From Burkholderiales bacterium (GTDB lineage Bacteria > Pseudomonadota > Gammaproteobacteria > Burkholderiales > Eutrophovitaceae): a stretch of 57,234 bases of DNA. The stretch is taken from NCBI GenBank assembly GCA_028379895.1, contig JAOEKQ010000010.1, positions 1 through 57,234 of the forward strand, given 5' to 3'. Below the pieces are notes generated by a model. The model was not told the origin of the DNA, ran no database searches, and saw only the letters and a list, made by a program, of their open reading frames with translations. The position numbers and the translations under genes are program-made. Below are positions 35,122-43,326 of this stretch, one piece after another (the stretch's first letter is position 1; the number at the start of each line of letters is the position of its first letter).

Positions 35122-35418
35122 ATGAAGAAATTACTCTCATCCGTCGCAATTTTAATCGCTCTATCCGCTGCAGCTCACGCTGCTCATCCAGGCGGAACCA
35201 TTTATGCAGGCGTCAACGGTTTAGTATGTGATTTTTGCGCACGTGCGCTAGAAAAAACATTCGGCAAGGAAGAGGCAGTAGAGTCAATTAATGTCGACCT
35301 TGATGAAAAAACCATAACCATCCACTTAAATGAGGGACAGACGCTAGATAATAAAACAGTGCTGCAATTGATATCTGACGCCGGTTATGACGTAAGAGAC
35401 ATCAATTATGGAGAATAA
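35122..35418 (+). CDS. Periplasmic heavy-metal-associated (MerP-like) protein
   Basis: The 98-residue product has a signal peptide (LLSSVAILIALSAAAHA) and a single HMA ferredoxin-like domain with the metal-binding motif GLVCDFCA (CxxC). Beta-alpha elements follow (VESINVDLDEKTITIHL) and a late ISDAGYDVRDINYG. MerP-type proteins scavenge Hg(II), Cu(I) or similar soft metals in the periplasm and pass them to a membrane partner. The next gene overlaps it by 11 bp and encodes such a partner. The normal motif is GMTCxxC; here Leu-Val replace Met-Thr, and the metal is not certain. Confidence 0.88.
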   Translation: MKKLLSSVAILIALSAAAHAAHPGGTIYAGVNGLVCDFCARALEKTFGKEEAVESINVDLDEKTITIHLNEGQTLDNKTVLQLISDAGYDVRDINYGE

Positions 35419-35803
35419 AGAGCGCGTATTAGGGTGGCGCCAAACGATCCTTCCGTCTCTTTCGCTTTTCACATCTGTTGGGACTCTTTTGTGTTGCGCC
35501 TTACCCGCCTTACTTGTCACGCTCGGCCTGGGGTCAGTGCTGGCTGGTTTTATAAGTTCGGCGCCCTGGATTACGGCTCTATCGACATACAAACCCCACA
35601 TTTTTATTATCTCAGGGATATTGATCGCACTAGCGGCAGTCACGCAATGGAGAGCAAGACACGCACCTTGCCCAGCTGACCCGAGGCAGGCTAAAGCCTG
35701 CGCACTGCTACGAAAAATTAGCACGGGTATTTTGGGTGTTGCTGCTCTCCTTTATCTAATCGGAGTATTTTTTGCTTTTTTCGCTGCCCGCTTGTTTTTT
35801 TAA
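35408..35803 (+). CDS. MerT-like mercuric/heavy-metal transport membrane protein
   Basis: The 131-residue protein has three to four membrane segments. The first contains adjacent cysteines in TLLCCALPALLVTLGLGSVL, the counterpart of the MerT CC pair that takes metal from MerP. A further cysteine pair lies in the cytoplasmic loop (APCPADPRQAKAC), as MerT also has. It overlaps the MerP-like gene by 11 bp. There is no merA or merR in the window, so the system may not be a detoxifying mer operon; it could move another soft metal. Direction of transport is unknown. Confidence 0.78.
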   Translation: MENKERVLGWRQTILPSLSLFTSVGTLLCCALPALLVTLGLGSVLAGFISSAPWITALSTYKPHIFIISGILIALAAVTQWRARHAPCPADPRQAKACALLRKISTGILGVAALLYLIGVFFAFFAARLFF

Positions 35804-35812
35804 GGAATCACG

Positions 35813-35863
35813 ATGGATACGTCTTGGAAGAGAGTTTTAAAAGCTCTCTATATCCCAACCTAG
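35813..35863 (+). CDS. Possible 16-residue peptide after the metal cluster
   Basis: AAGGAATC precedes an ATG that opens a 16-codon frame ending at TAG, just after the MerT-like gene. Its sequence gives no function and it may be chance. The stretch also forms an imperfect hairpin (AGAGAG...CTCTCT). Confidence 0.15.
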   Translation: MDTSWKRVLKALYIPT

Positions 35864-35900
35864 CGACGTCCTATTTGTTCTTGATAAATCGAAAGTTGAA

Positions 35901-36707
35901 CTAGCATTTCCAGCTTGGGTCAATCTTGTCAAGCAAACGGATATAGGCCGGCCATTCTGGGTGACGAACAGCAGCCCCAGCCTGCGCGTCACCACCTTCA
36001 AATTGGTTACGCGTGTGGCGCATCACAGCATCAGGAATTTGACTTAGTGTGCCGCCGGACGCCATAGCCCGCAATTGAATCTCAGCATTTCGAATAAACA
36101 CTCCGTGGCGGATAAACGCCCACGCTACGGATGAACCCGCCGTCAATAAGCCATGATTTTTTAGAACCAGGGTATGTTTATCTGCCCCTAACGCATCTTG
36201 GACCGGCTTTTGTTCACCGGCATCAAGCACAATCCCTCCGAAGTCGTGGTAACCGACTCGCTCAAATAACTGGCAGGCCTCTTGAACCATTGGCACGACT
36301 TCCACGTTTAGAGCTGTCATACTCTGGCTATAGGGTTCGTGCGTGTGCATTACACAATGCAAATCACGAGGCCGAGCCTTGTGTACCGCGGCGTGTATGA
36401 GATAACCAGCTCGATTGACTGGCCATCCCTCGTCGTTGCCCACCTTATTACCTTCAAGATCGATCACAACGAGGTTCGATGCGGTAATTTCATCGTATCG
36501 GAGCCCAAAGGGATTAATCAAGAAAGTATCGGTACCGGGAATACGCAGCGTGATATGGTTATAGACAACACTGGTCCAACCATACATGTGTGTAAGTCTA
36601 TAGGCTGCTGCCAAATCAACTCGCGCGTGCCATTCATTATCATTCATACCTTTAGGCGTGTCCGGATAGGATTGATGTAAGTCTTCTGGTGTTATCTTCA
36701 GTGTCAT
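35901..36707 (-). CDS. Class II aldolase/adducin family protein
   Basis: From the ATG at 36707 the product has 268 residues with the aldolase II signatures: AAAYRLTHMYGWTSVVYNHI, NPFGLRYDEITASNL, and the zinc site HTHEPYSQ. The third His sits in LKNHGLLTAG. Members are zinc-dependent fuculose- or rhamnulose-phosphate-type aldolases or relatives of unknown substrate; this adducin-like subgroup is usually not phosphate-sugar specific. A longer frame to 36758 adds a Lys-rich segment and is less likely. It is monocistronic and divergent from a cupin gene. Confidence 0.88.
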   Translation of the reverse strand: MTLKITPEDLHQSYPDTPKGMNDNEWHARVDLAAAYRLTHMYGWTSVVYNHITLRIPGTDTFLINPFGLRYDEITASNLVVIDLEGNKVGNDEGWPVNRAGYLIHAAVHKARPRDLHCVMHTHEPYSQSMTALNVEVVPMVQEACQLFERVGYHDFGGIVLDAGEQKPVQDALGADKHTLVLKNHGLLTAGSSVAWAFIRHGVFIRNAEIQLRAMASGGTLSQIPDAVMRHTRNQFEGGDAQAGAAVRHPEWPAYIRLLDKIDPSWKC

Positions 36708-36954
36708 GGTCTTTTTTTCTTTTTTATCTAAATAGTTCCATTGAACGTAATGCATCACTGCATTGCTAGTCAGTCTTTTAAATCAACATAATTATATAAA
36801 AGCCTAACATCGATTTTATTTTATTTTTCATCGTTGTAGAGATGGGATAATCTTTATTCTCAGCTATGTAACTTATACCTGTCGATAGCGATGTAACCAT
36901 CGTTTAGAAAAGTAACACTCACATCATCACGCATATCATTTAAGGGGGATACCA

Positions 36955-37371
36955 ATGACAGATAAAAATAACTCAAAGAATTGGAAATTTACTCACTCGC
37001 AAGCAGACAAGGCGAATTGGAAACCAGGATTAAGAGAAATATTTGATTATAGGGATCTGGGATTTGTCGACGCTACAAACGGTGATTACATCGCACACAT
37101 AGTTAAAGCGAATGGAAAAACACAGAGCGACGAGGTCCAACAATGGCATCTGCACGAATGCTCATTTCAATTTGTGCTCGTTTTAAACGGCTCTGCTACT
37201 TTTGAGTATGAGGGTGAAGGTGTCCGCACGCTTCAAAAAGGAGATGCAATTAATCAACGCCCATGGATTGCGCATCGAGAAATTGAGTGCTCAACTGATT
37301 TCGAAGTACTAGAGATCGTCTCGCCTGCAAATTTCACAACACGGATCGTACCTGCTACCGAAATAAAATAA
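36955..37371 (+). CDS. Cupin-domain protein
   Basis: The 138-residue product has one cupin barrel with both motifs. Motif 1 is QQWHLHECSFQFVLVLNGSA (the usual His-x-His plus downstream Glu pattern is altered to HLHECSF). Motif 2 is KGDAINQRPWIAHREI (Gly-Asp and His). A metal could be held by the three His. Such small cupins are isomerases, dioxygenases or sensors, so no reaction can be assigned. AAGGGGG precedes the ATG. It is divergent from the class II aldolase and upstream of a flavoprotein, without operon evidence. Confidence 0.8.
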   Translation: MTDKNNSKNWKFTHSQADKANWKPGLREIFDYRDLGFVDATNGDYIAHIVKANGKTQSDEVQQWHLHECSFQFVLVLNGSATFEYEGEGVRTLQKGDAINQRPWIAHREIECSTDFEVLEIVSPANFTTRIVPATEIK

Positions 37372-37573
37372 CAATCAATTACAAAATGAAAATCCTCGAA
37401 GTTTTTCCTTTTAGTAACACCCCTAGAAAACTTTTTATCGGTAAGGACCTACTGCCCTAGTCCCGCTACCGCGCTGATTAATTTTTTATGACACTTAATT
37501 AAACTAATGCTGAATCGCCCAGTCCGTGTATCATGCGCAAGTCATTAGTCCAGCCAATTATTGTATATTCTTT

Positions 37574-38554
37574 ATGACCACTCCCACCATCATGACTGGA
37601 AAGCTTAGGATCCCAGTTGTCGCGGCACCATTATTTATTATTTCTAACCCAGATCTCGTGATCGCTCAGTGCAAAGCGGGCGTCGTCGGTTCATTCCCAT
37701 CGTTAAATGCGCGCCCTATCGGAGTGCTAGATGAATGGTTAAAACGCATCACAACAGAACTCAAAGCCTATGATGACGCTAATCCTGATAAACCCTCTGC
37801 TCCGTTCGCAGTCAACCAAATTGTTCACCGGTCTAATGATCGGCTTGAACAAGACCTGGACTTATGCGAAAAATACAAAGTTCCTATTGTCATCACCTCG
37901 CTGGGAGCAAGAGTCGAACTGAATGAACGAGTTCATTCTTGGGGCGGTATTGTATTGCACGACATTATAAATAATAAATTTGCGAAAAAAGCCATCGATA
38001 AAGGCGCTGATGGCTTGATCGCTGTAGCAGCCGGCGCTGGTGGTCACGCCGGGGTTCTATCACCATTTGCCCTAATTCAAGAAATTCGTGAGTGGTTCGA
38101 CGGTCCCTTATTATTATCCGGCTCAATTGCAAATGGCAGTGCAGTACTCGCGTCTCAAGCCATGGGAGCTGACCTCGCCTATATAGGTTCTGCATTCATT
38201 GCAACAATAGAAGCCAATGCAAACCTTGCCTACAAACAAGCACTTGTTGACTACGCATCTAGCGATATCGTGTATACCAATCTTTTTACAGGGGTACATG
38301 GCAACTACCTAGCACCGTCAATCACTGCGAACGGTCTAGACCCTGAGAATTTGCCAACCAGCGATGCATCTCAAATGAATTTTGGTTCAGGAAGTAACGG
38401 AATAGCCAAGGCTTGGAAAGATATATGGGGTTGCGGGCAAGGAATAGGAGCCGTCACCGCCATTCTGTCCACAAATGAACTAGTGCAAAAACTAACTCAA
38501 GAATATTTGACAGCACAGGAAGTGCTGACTTCAGCTGTGTTGGGAGATTCGTGA
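37574..38554 (+). CDS. Nitronate monooxygenase-family FMN protein
   Basis: The product from the ATG at 37574 has 326 residues in the 2-nitropropane dioxygenase/nitronate monooxygenase TIM-barrel family: RIPVVAAPLFIISNPDLV at the start, FAVNQIV, and the FMN-phosphate loop VAAGAGGHAG. LLLSGSIANG, QAMGADLAYIGSAFIAT follow. It oxidises propionate-3-nitronate or similar nitronates, or related compounds, with FMN and oxygen. The frame is open to 37526, but the extension lacks a ribosome binding site. A short AT-rich motif upstream (TTAATTAAACTAATG) resembles segments at 17.9 and 19.9 kb. Confidence 0.9.
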   Translation: MTTPTIMTGKLRIPVVAAPLFIISNPDLVIAQCKAGVVGSFPSLNARPIGVLDEWLKRITTELKAYDDANPDKPSAPFAVNQIVHRSNDRLEQDLDLCEKYKVPIVITSLGARVELNERVHSWGGIVLHDIINNKFAKKAIDKGADGLIAVAAGAGGHAGVLSPFALIQEIREWFDGPLLLSGSIANGSAVLASQAMGADLAYIGSAFIATIEANANLAYKQALVDYASSDIVYTNLFTGVHGNYLAPSITANGLDPENLPTSDASQMNFGSGSNGIAKAWKDIWGCGQGIGAVTAILSTNELVQKLTQEYLTAQEVLTSAVLGDS

Positions 38555-38656
38555 ATTTTTTTTAAAAAAGGACTAGCAATTACATGCATCTATGCTCGAA
38601 TAAATAACTCTCTGACCTTTAAGACCAAAACTTAGCCTACTTTTCTCATTCGTTTT

Positions 38657-39655
38657 TTAGTTGATTATCGCTCGGTCAGCCATGATTATTGACAGACTCT
38701 CAGGTACGGATCGTACCTCGGCATCGGAAAGGACTCCCCTCTCCGCCATTAACGCGTGACATTTAGGCAGGTTATAGAATGGAATAGCCGGGAACAGGTG
38801 ATGCTCAATATGGTAATTCACACAGTGTGGAAACAAAAACCACATTAACCATCTCGGACCAACATTGGTTCGTGCAGACCTTAACGCAGATGATGGATCG
38901 GTAACAGCGCCATGTTCGAGAAGTGCACGAAGACGCAAAAAAACTTGCATTACAGTTGCTAAAGGTAACAACCATAAAACTAAATATTCAAGCAACCAAC
39001 CCCCGGCAAAAGAAATTACAAGCAACCCAGCATGCCAGGCAACCACCCACCACCGGTCATAACGTGCGGCCTTACGCAATTTCGGTGCCGTGTCGTCTAA
39101 TGGTCGTTTAGCGATGGCTACATCATCGTTAATCACCGGCGCACCAAAGAAATACTTAAAGCTCTTCCATGCGTTTAAACCAGATAAATCCTTGGCTAAC
39201 TTTACCAGCAAATATCGCCGTCCCCGCGGATAACCCGCAATCAGAGGCATATCCGGGTCGCCTTGTTCGAATAAATGATTATGATGTAATCGATGAACAA
39301 CCCGGTAGGTGCACATAGATATACCACCAGGCATAGCGAGCACCCGACCCACGATATCATTGAGCCAACGCGCTTTAAACAAACGGTAATGAGCCGCATC
39401 ATGAACCAATACAAATAAGGCCTGTTGGCGGCTGCCAATTAAAATCACTGCCGGAATTAGAACTAACGGATGCCAAAAGAAAGTAGCTAGAGCAACGATC
39501 CCTGAAATAACAGCAAGTGTCTCGAACACACCAACCGCTGATCGCCAATTGTTTACTACACAGAGGCCTCTTATCTCCTCTTGTGACAACAGAAGACGTT
39601 GACGTCGACGGTTTTCTCGAAATTCTTCACTACCTGAGTTTACGTGGCCCAACAT
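38657..39655 (-). CDS. Membrane fatty-acid desaturase
   Basis: The 332-residue integral membrane protein has the three histidine boxes of the desaturase/hydroxylase superfamily: LVHDAAHYRL, HRLHHNHLFEQGDPD and NYHIEHHLFP. It also has four hydrophobic segments (GVFETLAVISGIVALATFF, PLVLIPAVILIG, GLLVISFAGGWLLEYLVLWL). The last box with Ile-Glu-His-His is typical of acyl-lipid desaturases and related hydroxylases. It would introduce a double bond into membrane acyl chains, or act on a related hydrophobic substrate, using a diiron centre. It is monocistronic. Specificity is not inferable. Confidence 0.9.
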   Translation of the reverse strand: MLGHVNSGSEEFRENRRRQRLLLSQEEIRGLCVVNNWRSAVGVFETLAVISGIVALATFFWHPLVLIPAVILIGSRQQALFVLVHDAAHYRLFKARWLNDIVGRVLAMPGGISMCTYRVVHRLHHNHLFEQGDPDMPLIAGYPRGRRYLLVKLAKDLSGLNAWKSFKYFFGAPVINDDVAIAKRPLDDTAPKLRKAARYDRWWVVAWHAGLLVISFAGGWLLEYLVLWLLPLATVMQVFLRLRALLEHGAVTDPSSALRSARTNVGPRWLMWFLFPHCVNYHIEHHLFPAIPFYNLPKCHALMAERGVLSDAEVRSVPESLSIIMADRAIIN

Positions 39656-40071
39656 TGTTAAATTTTATCAACCTATGAGAAAACAAATAGAAACGATCAA
39701 TATATATCGAGATTGCGGTGATTTAAAAGTTCTATATTCGTCATCTTAAAGTAAAATCACTATCACCACTACGTGATGACTGACCACATATTTATCCTAG
39801 TACAAATTCTATAATATCTCTCGCGCCGAGTTCGGATCAAATACACCACCACCATAAAGAATCAGCCTAATTTATTCTCAAGTCACGGCATCAACCCCTC
39901 ACTCAATAAAATCATTAGTAGAAACCACCATAGCCACGGGACTTTTTCCCGGACCTCGTTAATATATTTTTGGAGCATTGATTCCTTCTTATCAGCATGT
40001 CTTCTGTTCAAAAAATAAGTATCTTAATAAGCAGTATTAATCTGTTTGGAAAATACCTAAAGGAGAAAAGA
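39656..40071. other. Intergenic region, nothing recognised
   Basis: About 415 bp of AT-rich DNA between divergent genes, presumably with both promoters. No supported gene, repeat or RNA. The ribosome binding site AAAGGAG of the glycine-zipper gene is at its right end. Confidence 0.5.
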
Positions 40072-40590
40072 ATGAACCTGCGTTTGATGATGCTAGCTTT
40101 CACTTTACTCGGGAGCAACGCTTATGCTTCCCCCTACGCAACAGTGATTTCTGCAGTTGCACTGACTAAAACCCAAACAACGCCATCTCAGGTTTGTAAT
40201 GACGTGTCGGTTCCAATCTATGGCACTAAACGCTCTAGTGGAGGGGCTATCGGTGGAGTTGTCGACAGCGCTTTTGGATCGACAGAAGGTTTAGTAGGAG
40301 CAATTGCTGGTGGTTATATTGGCAGCAAGATAGGCAGGGGCTCTGGGAGAAAAATAGCGACTGTGACAGGTGCCGTAATCGGCGCAAAAGTTGGAGACAA
40401 TCAAGACACTAAAAAACAAGAAATCGTTGGTTACGAAACCCAACAACGATGCAGTATGGTCTCCCGGACAGAAACCATCAACGCTGGGTATCACGTAATC
40501 TACGATTACCAGGGAATGACCTTAAGCAAACTCGTTCAACAAAAACCAGTGATAGGAAGCAAACACTCCGTCAGTATCACGATTGAGTAA
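40072..40590 (+). CDS. Exported glycine-zipper 2TM-domain protein
   Basis: The ATG at 40072 after AAAGGAG gives 172 residues with a signal peptide (LMMLAFTLLGSNAYA). A glycine-zipper segment follows: GGAIGGVVDSAFGSTEGLVG, AIAGGYIGSKIGRGSGRKIA, TGAVIGAKVGDN. This is the small envelope family related to the Rickettsia 17-kDa antigen, inserted in or associated with the outer membrane, though here no lipobox cysteine is present. The C-terminal part has YETQQRCSMVSRTE and a YHVIYDYQGM segment that family members share. It is a general envelope-stress type protein with no known reaction. A longer frame from 39997 is not needed. Confidence 0.85.
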   Translation: MNLRLMMLAFTLLGSNAYASPYATVISAVALTKTQTTPSQVCNDVSVPIYGTKRSSGGAIGGVVDSAFGSTEGLVGAIAGGYIGSKIGRGSGRKIATVTGAVIGAKVGDNQDTKKQEIVGYETQQRCSMVSRTETINAGYHVIYDYQGMTLSKLVQQKPVIGSKHSVSITIE

Positions 40591-40629
40591 TGACTAATCT
40601 TTTAGTTTGAAAATCAAGGACTGTAACAC

Positions 40630-40667
40630 CTAGAGACTCGGGTGCCATAAATCGCCCGGATCTCTAG
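40630..40667. terminator. Imperfect hairpin between convergent genes
   Basis: CTAGAGACTCGGG (40630-40642) faces CCCGGATCTCTAG (40655-40667) with two mismatched positions. It lies between the glycine-zipper gene and the convergent nitroreductase gene, a likely shared terminator. Confidence 0.5.
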
Positions 40668-40670
40668 CCA

Positions 40671-41354
40671 TCAAAAACCTACGAAGCGCACAAAACTTTC
40701 ATTTTCTTCCCGATCTGCCCGAACTGTGTTGGCAGCAAATGAGTCGTCAGGATAACCCATTGCGATACAGGTCATGATGACCTCATTTTCTGGAATATTT
40801 GCTACTTCCCTGACGATATCCGAACGCATGATCCCTTGTCCGTTAATCACTGTACCAAGACCCCTATTCCAAGCAGCCAACACAATCCCGTAACAAAGTG
40901 CACCCAGATCAAAATGAACGACAGCACCAGGATCGAGATCACGGTCATATGTGAGAACCATTGAGACAGGGGCATCGAACTGACGAAATCCCCTCATCAC
41001 CCAATCTTGACGCTTTTCTTTATCCTCTCTAGCGATCCCCATCGCAGCAAATAACTTCTTCGCAATTGCGATCTGACGGAATCGATGCACGCCTTCGTAG
41101 TCGCCATGGCTATTAATATCCCGCTTAGGATCTGCCCCAGAAGCCATCTCCTCCATATTTCGTGTCCGCACTTCGTCAAGAGCCGCACCCGTCACAACAT
41201 GAACATGCCAAGGTTGCGTATTCATTGAAGAAGGCGCACGTCTTGCCACATCTATAATTTCTTCAATTAGCTTGCGAGGAACTGGATCAGACTTATATCC
41301 TCTCACACTCTGTCGACTTGTAACGACATCCTCAAAACTCATTTTTAAACTCAT
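40671..41354 (-). CDS. Nitroreductase-family flavoprotein
   Basis: The 227-residue product has the FMN-binding nitroreductase pattern: TSRQSVRGYKSDPVP at the N-terminus (Arg-Ser-Arg phosphate contact variant), ARRAPSSMNTQPWHVHVV in the middle, and GIVLAAWNRGLGTVINGQ. MTCIAMGYPDD follows near the C-terminus. It reduces nitro, quinone or related compounds with NAD(P)H in the cytoplasm. It is the third gene of a minus-strand run Sel1 protein - acetyltransferase - nitroreductase, 19 bp after the acetyltransferase. The start is the first ATG; a second lies four codons later. Confidence 0.92.
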   Translation of the reverse strand: MSLKMSFEDVVTSRQSVRGYKSDPVPRKLIEEIIDVARRAPSSMNTQPWHVHVVTGAALDEVRTRNMEEMASGADPKRDINSHGDYEGVHRFRQIAIAKKLFAAMGIAREDKEKRQDWVMRGFRQFDAPVSMVLTYDRDLDPGAVVHFDLGALCYGIVLAAWNRGLGTVINGQGIMRSDIVREVANIPENEVIMTCIAMGYPDDSFAANTVRADREENESFVRFVGF

Positions 41355-41373
41355 TTATTTATATGTTTCTATT

Positions 41374-41898
41374 TTATAATTTATTCCAAATGTATCTGTA
41401 CTTCAGGTGACTGCCCCCATCAGGAGACGTCCAAAACGCCTCTTCAATACGTCGACCACCAATTCGCTCATAAAACTTAATCGCTGGTAGATTACTTGCT
41501 AAGACCCATAAGAACACCCGAGAATCAGCATGCTTTTCAACACCCGTTTTCATGACTTCACGCACAAGGGTAACGCCTAACCCTCGATTTCTATATTCGG
41601 CCGAAACGTGGAGATTATCAATGAATGTCCCATATTCGTCGTCATCGCAAAAAAAGGCACATACAAAAGCAACGATTTCCTCCTGACTTCGACAACAAAT
41701 AATATGTTGATTTTGTTTCGGCTTATTAAAGCGATCGTGCCAGATTGTTCGCCGGTCATTGTCAACTTCAAAGTCGAGATAATGGTCACTCAACATTCCA
41801 CGATAAGCTTCCTTCCAACTTCTAGTGTGAAGCCTAGCAATGGAATCACAGTCAACAAAAGATGCGCATTCAATATTTAAACTTGAAGGCAAGGTCAT
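41374..41898 (-). CDS. GNAT-family N-acetyltransferase
   Basis: The 174-residue product is a GNAT fold protein: SIARLHTRSWKEAYRGMLSD, then the acetyl-CoA pyrophosphate loop in YRNRGLGVTLVREVM (R/Q-x-x-G-x-G/A variant), preceded by FIDNLHVSAE. LWVLASNLPAIKFYERIGGR follows, the typical beta5-alpha4 segment. It resembles general acyltransferases acting on small amines or protein N-termini, and the substrate is unknown. It lies 10 bp downstream of the Sel1-repeat gene and 19 bp upstream of the nitroreductase gene, so it is probably co-transcribed with both. Confidence 0.9.
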   Translation of the reverse strand: MTLPSSLNIECASFVDCDSIARLHTRSWKEAYRGMLSDHYLDFEVDNDRRTIWHDRFNKPKQNQHIICCRSQEEIVAFVCAFFCDDDEYGTFIDNLHVSAEYRNRGLGVTLVREVMKTGVEKHADSRVFLWVLASNLPAIKFYERIGGRRIEEAFWTSPDGGSHLKYRYIWNKL

Positions 41899-41908
41899 TT
41901 CATCAAGT

Positions 41909-42265
41909 TTAATTTCTCAACCACTTAGATTTAACACACCCTGCTTCAATTTTCATTTCACAAGCCATGTCCAGAAATTTCAATGCTTCGCTGATGTTGG
42001 GCTGAACGCCAAGACCCTCTCCGTACATGCCACCTAACATCAAACAGCTGTAACCCGCACCTCCGACGCAACCCTTCTCGTAAAAATCAATAGCCTTAAG
42101 CGCATCGTGACCAACGCCATCACCCCATTGGTACATCGAGCCTAGTAATCCACAACTAAATACATCACCCCCATCACAGCTTTGTTTATAGCTTTCGACG
42201 TTTGTATTTGCAGCTCCTACGTTGACACAAAGAAATAACAATAACGAAGTAAATAACCTAATCAC
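41909..42265 (-). CDS. Exported Sel1-repeat protein, cysteine-rich (Hcp-like)
   Basis: The 118-residue product has a signal peptide (LFTSLLLFLCVNVGAA) and two and a half Sel1-type repeats with the cysteine spacing of Helicobacter cysteine-rich proteins: SCDGGDVFSCGLLGSMYQWG, then KGCVGGAGYSCLMLGGMYGE, then MACEMKIEAGC. Each repeat is a helix pair locked by a disulfide in a periplasmic solenoid. Such small solenoids mediate protein contacts. Two or three repeats is short for the family. It is the first gene of the Sel1-GNAT-nitroreductase run. Confidence 0.85.
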   Translation of the reverse strand: MIRLFTSLLLFLCVNVGAANTNVESYKQSCDGGDVFSCGLLGSMYQWGDGVGHDALKAIDFYEKGCVGGAGYSCLMLGGMYGEGLGVQPNISEALKFLDMACEMKIEAGCVKSKWLRN

Positions 42266-42829
42266 CCTGGCTCCTCAACACGTAAATGAACTTTTTCTAG
42301 ACATCTCATGGACAATGAATATACCCTTTTTTTTATAAGGGAACTCCCTCGCGAGGCTTATCGCTTTAACTACGCTACAAATTAAAACCAACAGATGTTG
42401 CGACGTAAGGCGTCGTTCGATGGAGAATCTTTAGAGAAGATACAACCAAAGTAGAAAAGCTTCCAGGTATCGTCGTACTGGGGTTTCTTGGCAATGGTAA
42501 AACAACCATATAACGTAGAAACACATATACGACATCAGGCAGCAATTACAGCTCCATTTTAATTTTCACTGATAAGACTTCTACCTTTGTCCAATCTATC
42601 ATTGCTTATTCTGTCACATGATTAAAGGTTACTTTCTTATGTCCCAGTAACCAAAAACACATCTAAGCTAAGCTTAATTGTGTTGCGATTCTCCATGGCC
42701 TTGAGATAAACTTCAATACTTAAGGGAAGCTACAAATGTTTTAAACGCATAATTTGTCGCGCGGCATTAGAACTAGTGGATGAATCCCCCTCAGTAAGTT
42801 CTTAACTCTTTACAGATAACAGCAATCTC
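42266..42829. other. Intergenic region with a possible GTPase remnant
   Basis: About 560 bp with no intact gene. Apart from the CobW-like stretch at 42409-42513 I see no structure. Confidence 0.45.
42409..42513 (+). pseudogene. Possible remnant of a CobW/ZNG-type GTPase N-terminus
   Basis: A 34-codon open stretch between two stops reads ...KLPGIVVLGFLGNGKTTI. The GFLGxGKTT P-loop preceded by a hydrophobic strand is the start of CobW-family metal-chaperone GTPases, normally VTVLTGFLGAGKTTLL. It has no ATG at its head and stops directly after the P-loop, with no further similarity downstream. If real it is a gene decayed to its first 30 residues; it may also be chance. Confidence 0.3.
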
Positions 42830-43219
42830 ATGGGCGTAAAACCAGACTCCAGTATGGCCAACACCATTATCCGAAATTTATTTGATGAATGGAACCAAGC
42901 ATTACAGACAGGTGATCCAAAACAAGTTACAGCGCTTTATGAAAACCACGCAATTTTCTTGCCTACACTTTCCAACCAAGTTCGTCACAACCGTAATGAA
43001 ATTGAGGACTATTTCGTTTACTTCCTATCAAGAGGCCCGAGAGGACAGATCAATGAATCAAATATCCGTATTTTTGGTGATATAGCGGTGAACTCAGGCG
43101 TCTACACTTTCACCTTCAAAGATGGAACCTCTATCCCAGCGCGCTTTACTTTTATTTATCGCTGGAACGAAAAACGTTGGATGATCGTAGAGCATCATTC
43201 CTCAATAAGGCCTGAGTGA
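42830..43219 (+). CDS. SgcJ/EcaC or CaMKII-association-domain-like protein
   Basis: The 129-residue product has the NTF2-like fold of the calcium/calmodulin-dependent kinase II association-domain/SgcJ family: IRNLFDEWNQALQTGDPKQV, ALYENHAIFLPTLSN, IEDYFVYFLSRGPRGQI, and FTFIYRWNEKRWMIVEHHSS with its terminal HHSS pattern. Bacterial members are small cytoplasmic dimers of mostly unknown role, possibly binding or isomerising small molecules. There is no signal peptide. The start is the first ATG, without a strong ribosome binding site. It is monocistronic. Confidence 0.8.
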   Translation: MGVKPDSSMANTIIRNLFDEWNQALQTGDPKQVTALYENHAIFLPTLSNQVRHNRNEIEDYFVYFLSRGPRGQINESNIRIFGDIAVNSGVYTFTFKDGTSIPARFTFIYRWNEKRWMIVEHHSSIRPE

Positions 43220-43326
43220 GCAAGTAATGTTGAGTTAGAGCTTACATCAAGCGATATTACTCCGACAAAAATTGAACCTTTCAACAAGCGCAAATTTCAC
43301 TTTAAAAGAAGCCTCAGTAAAAACGG

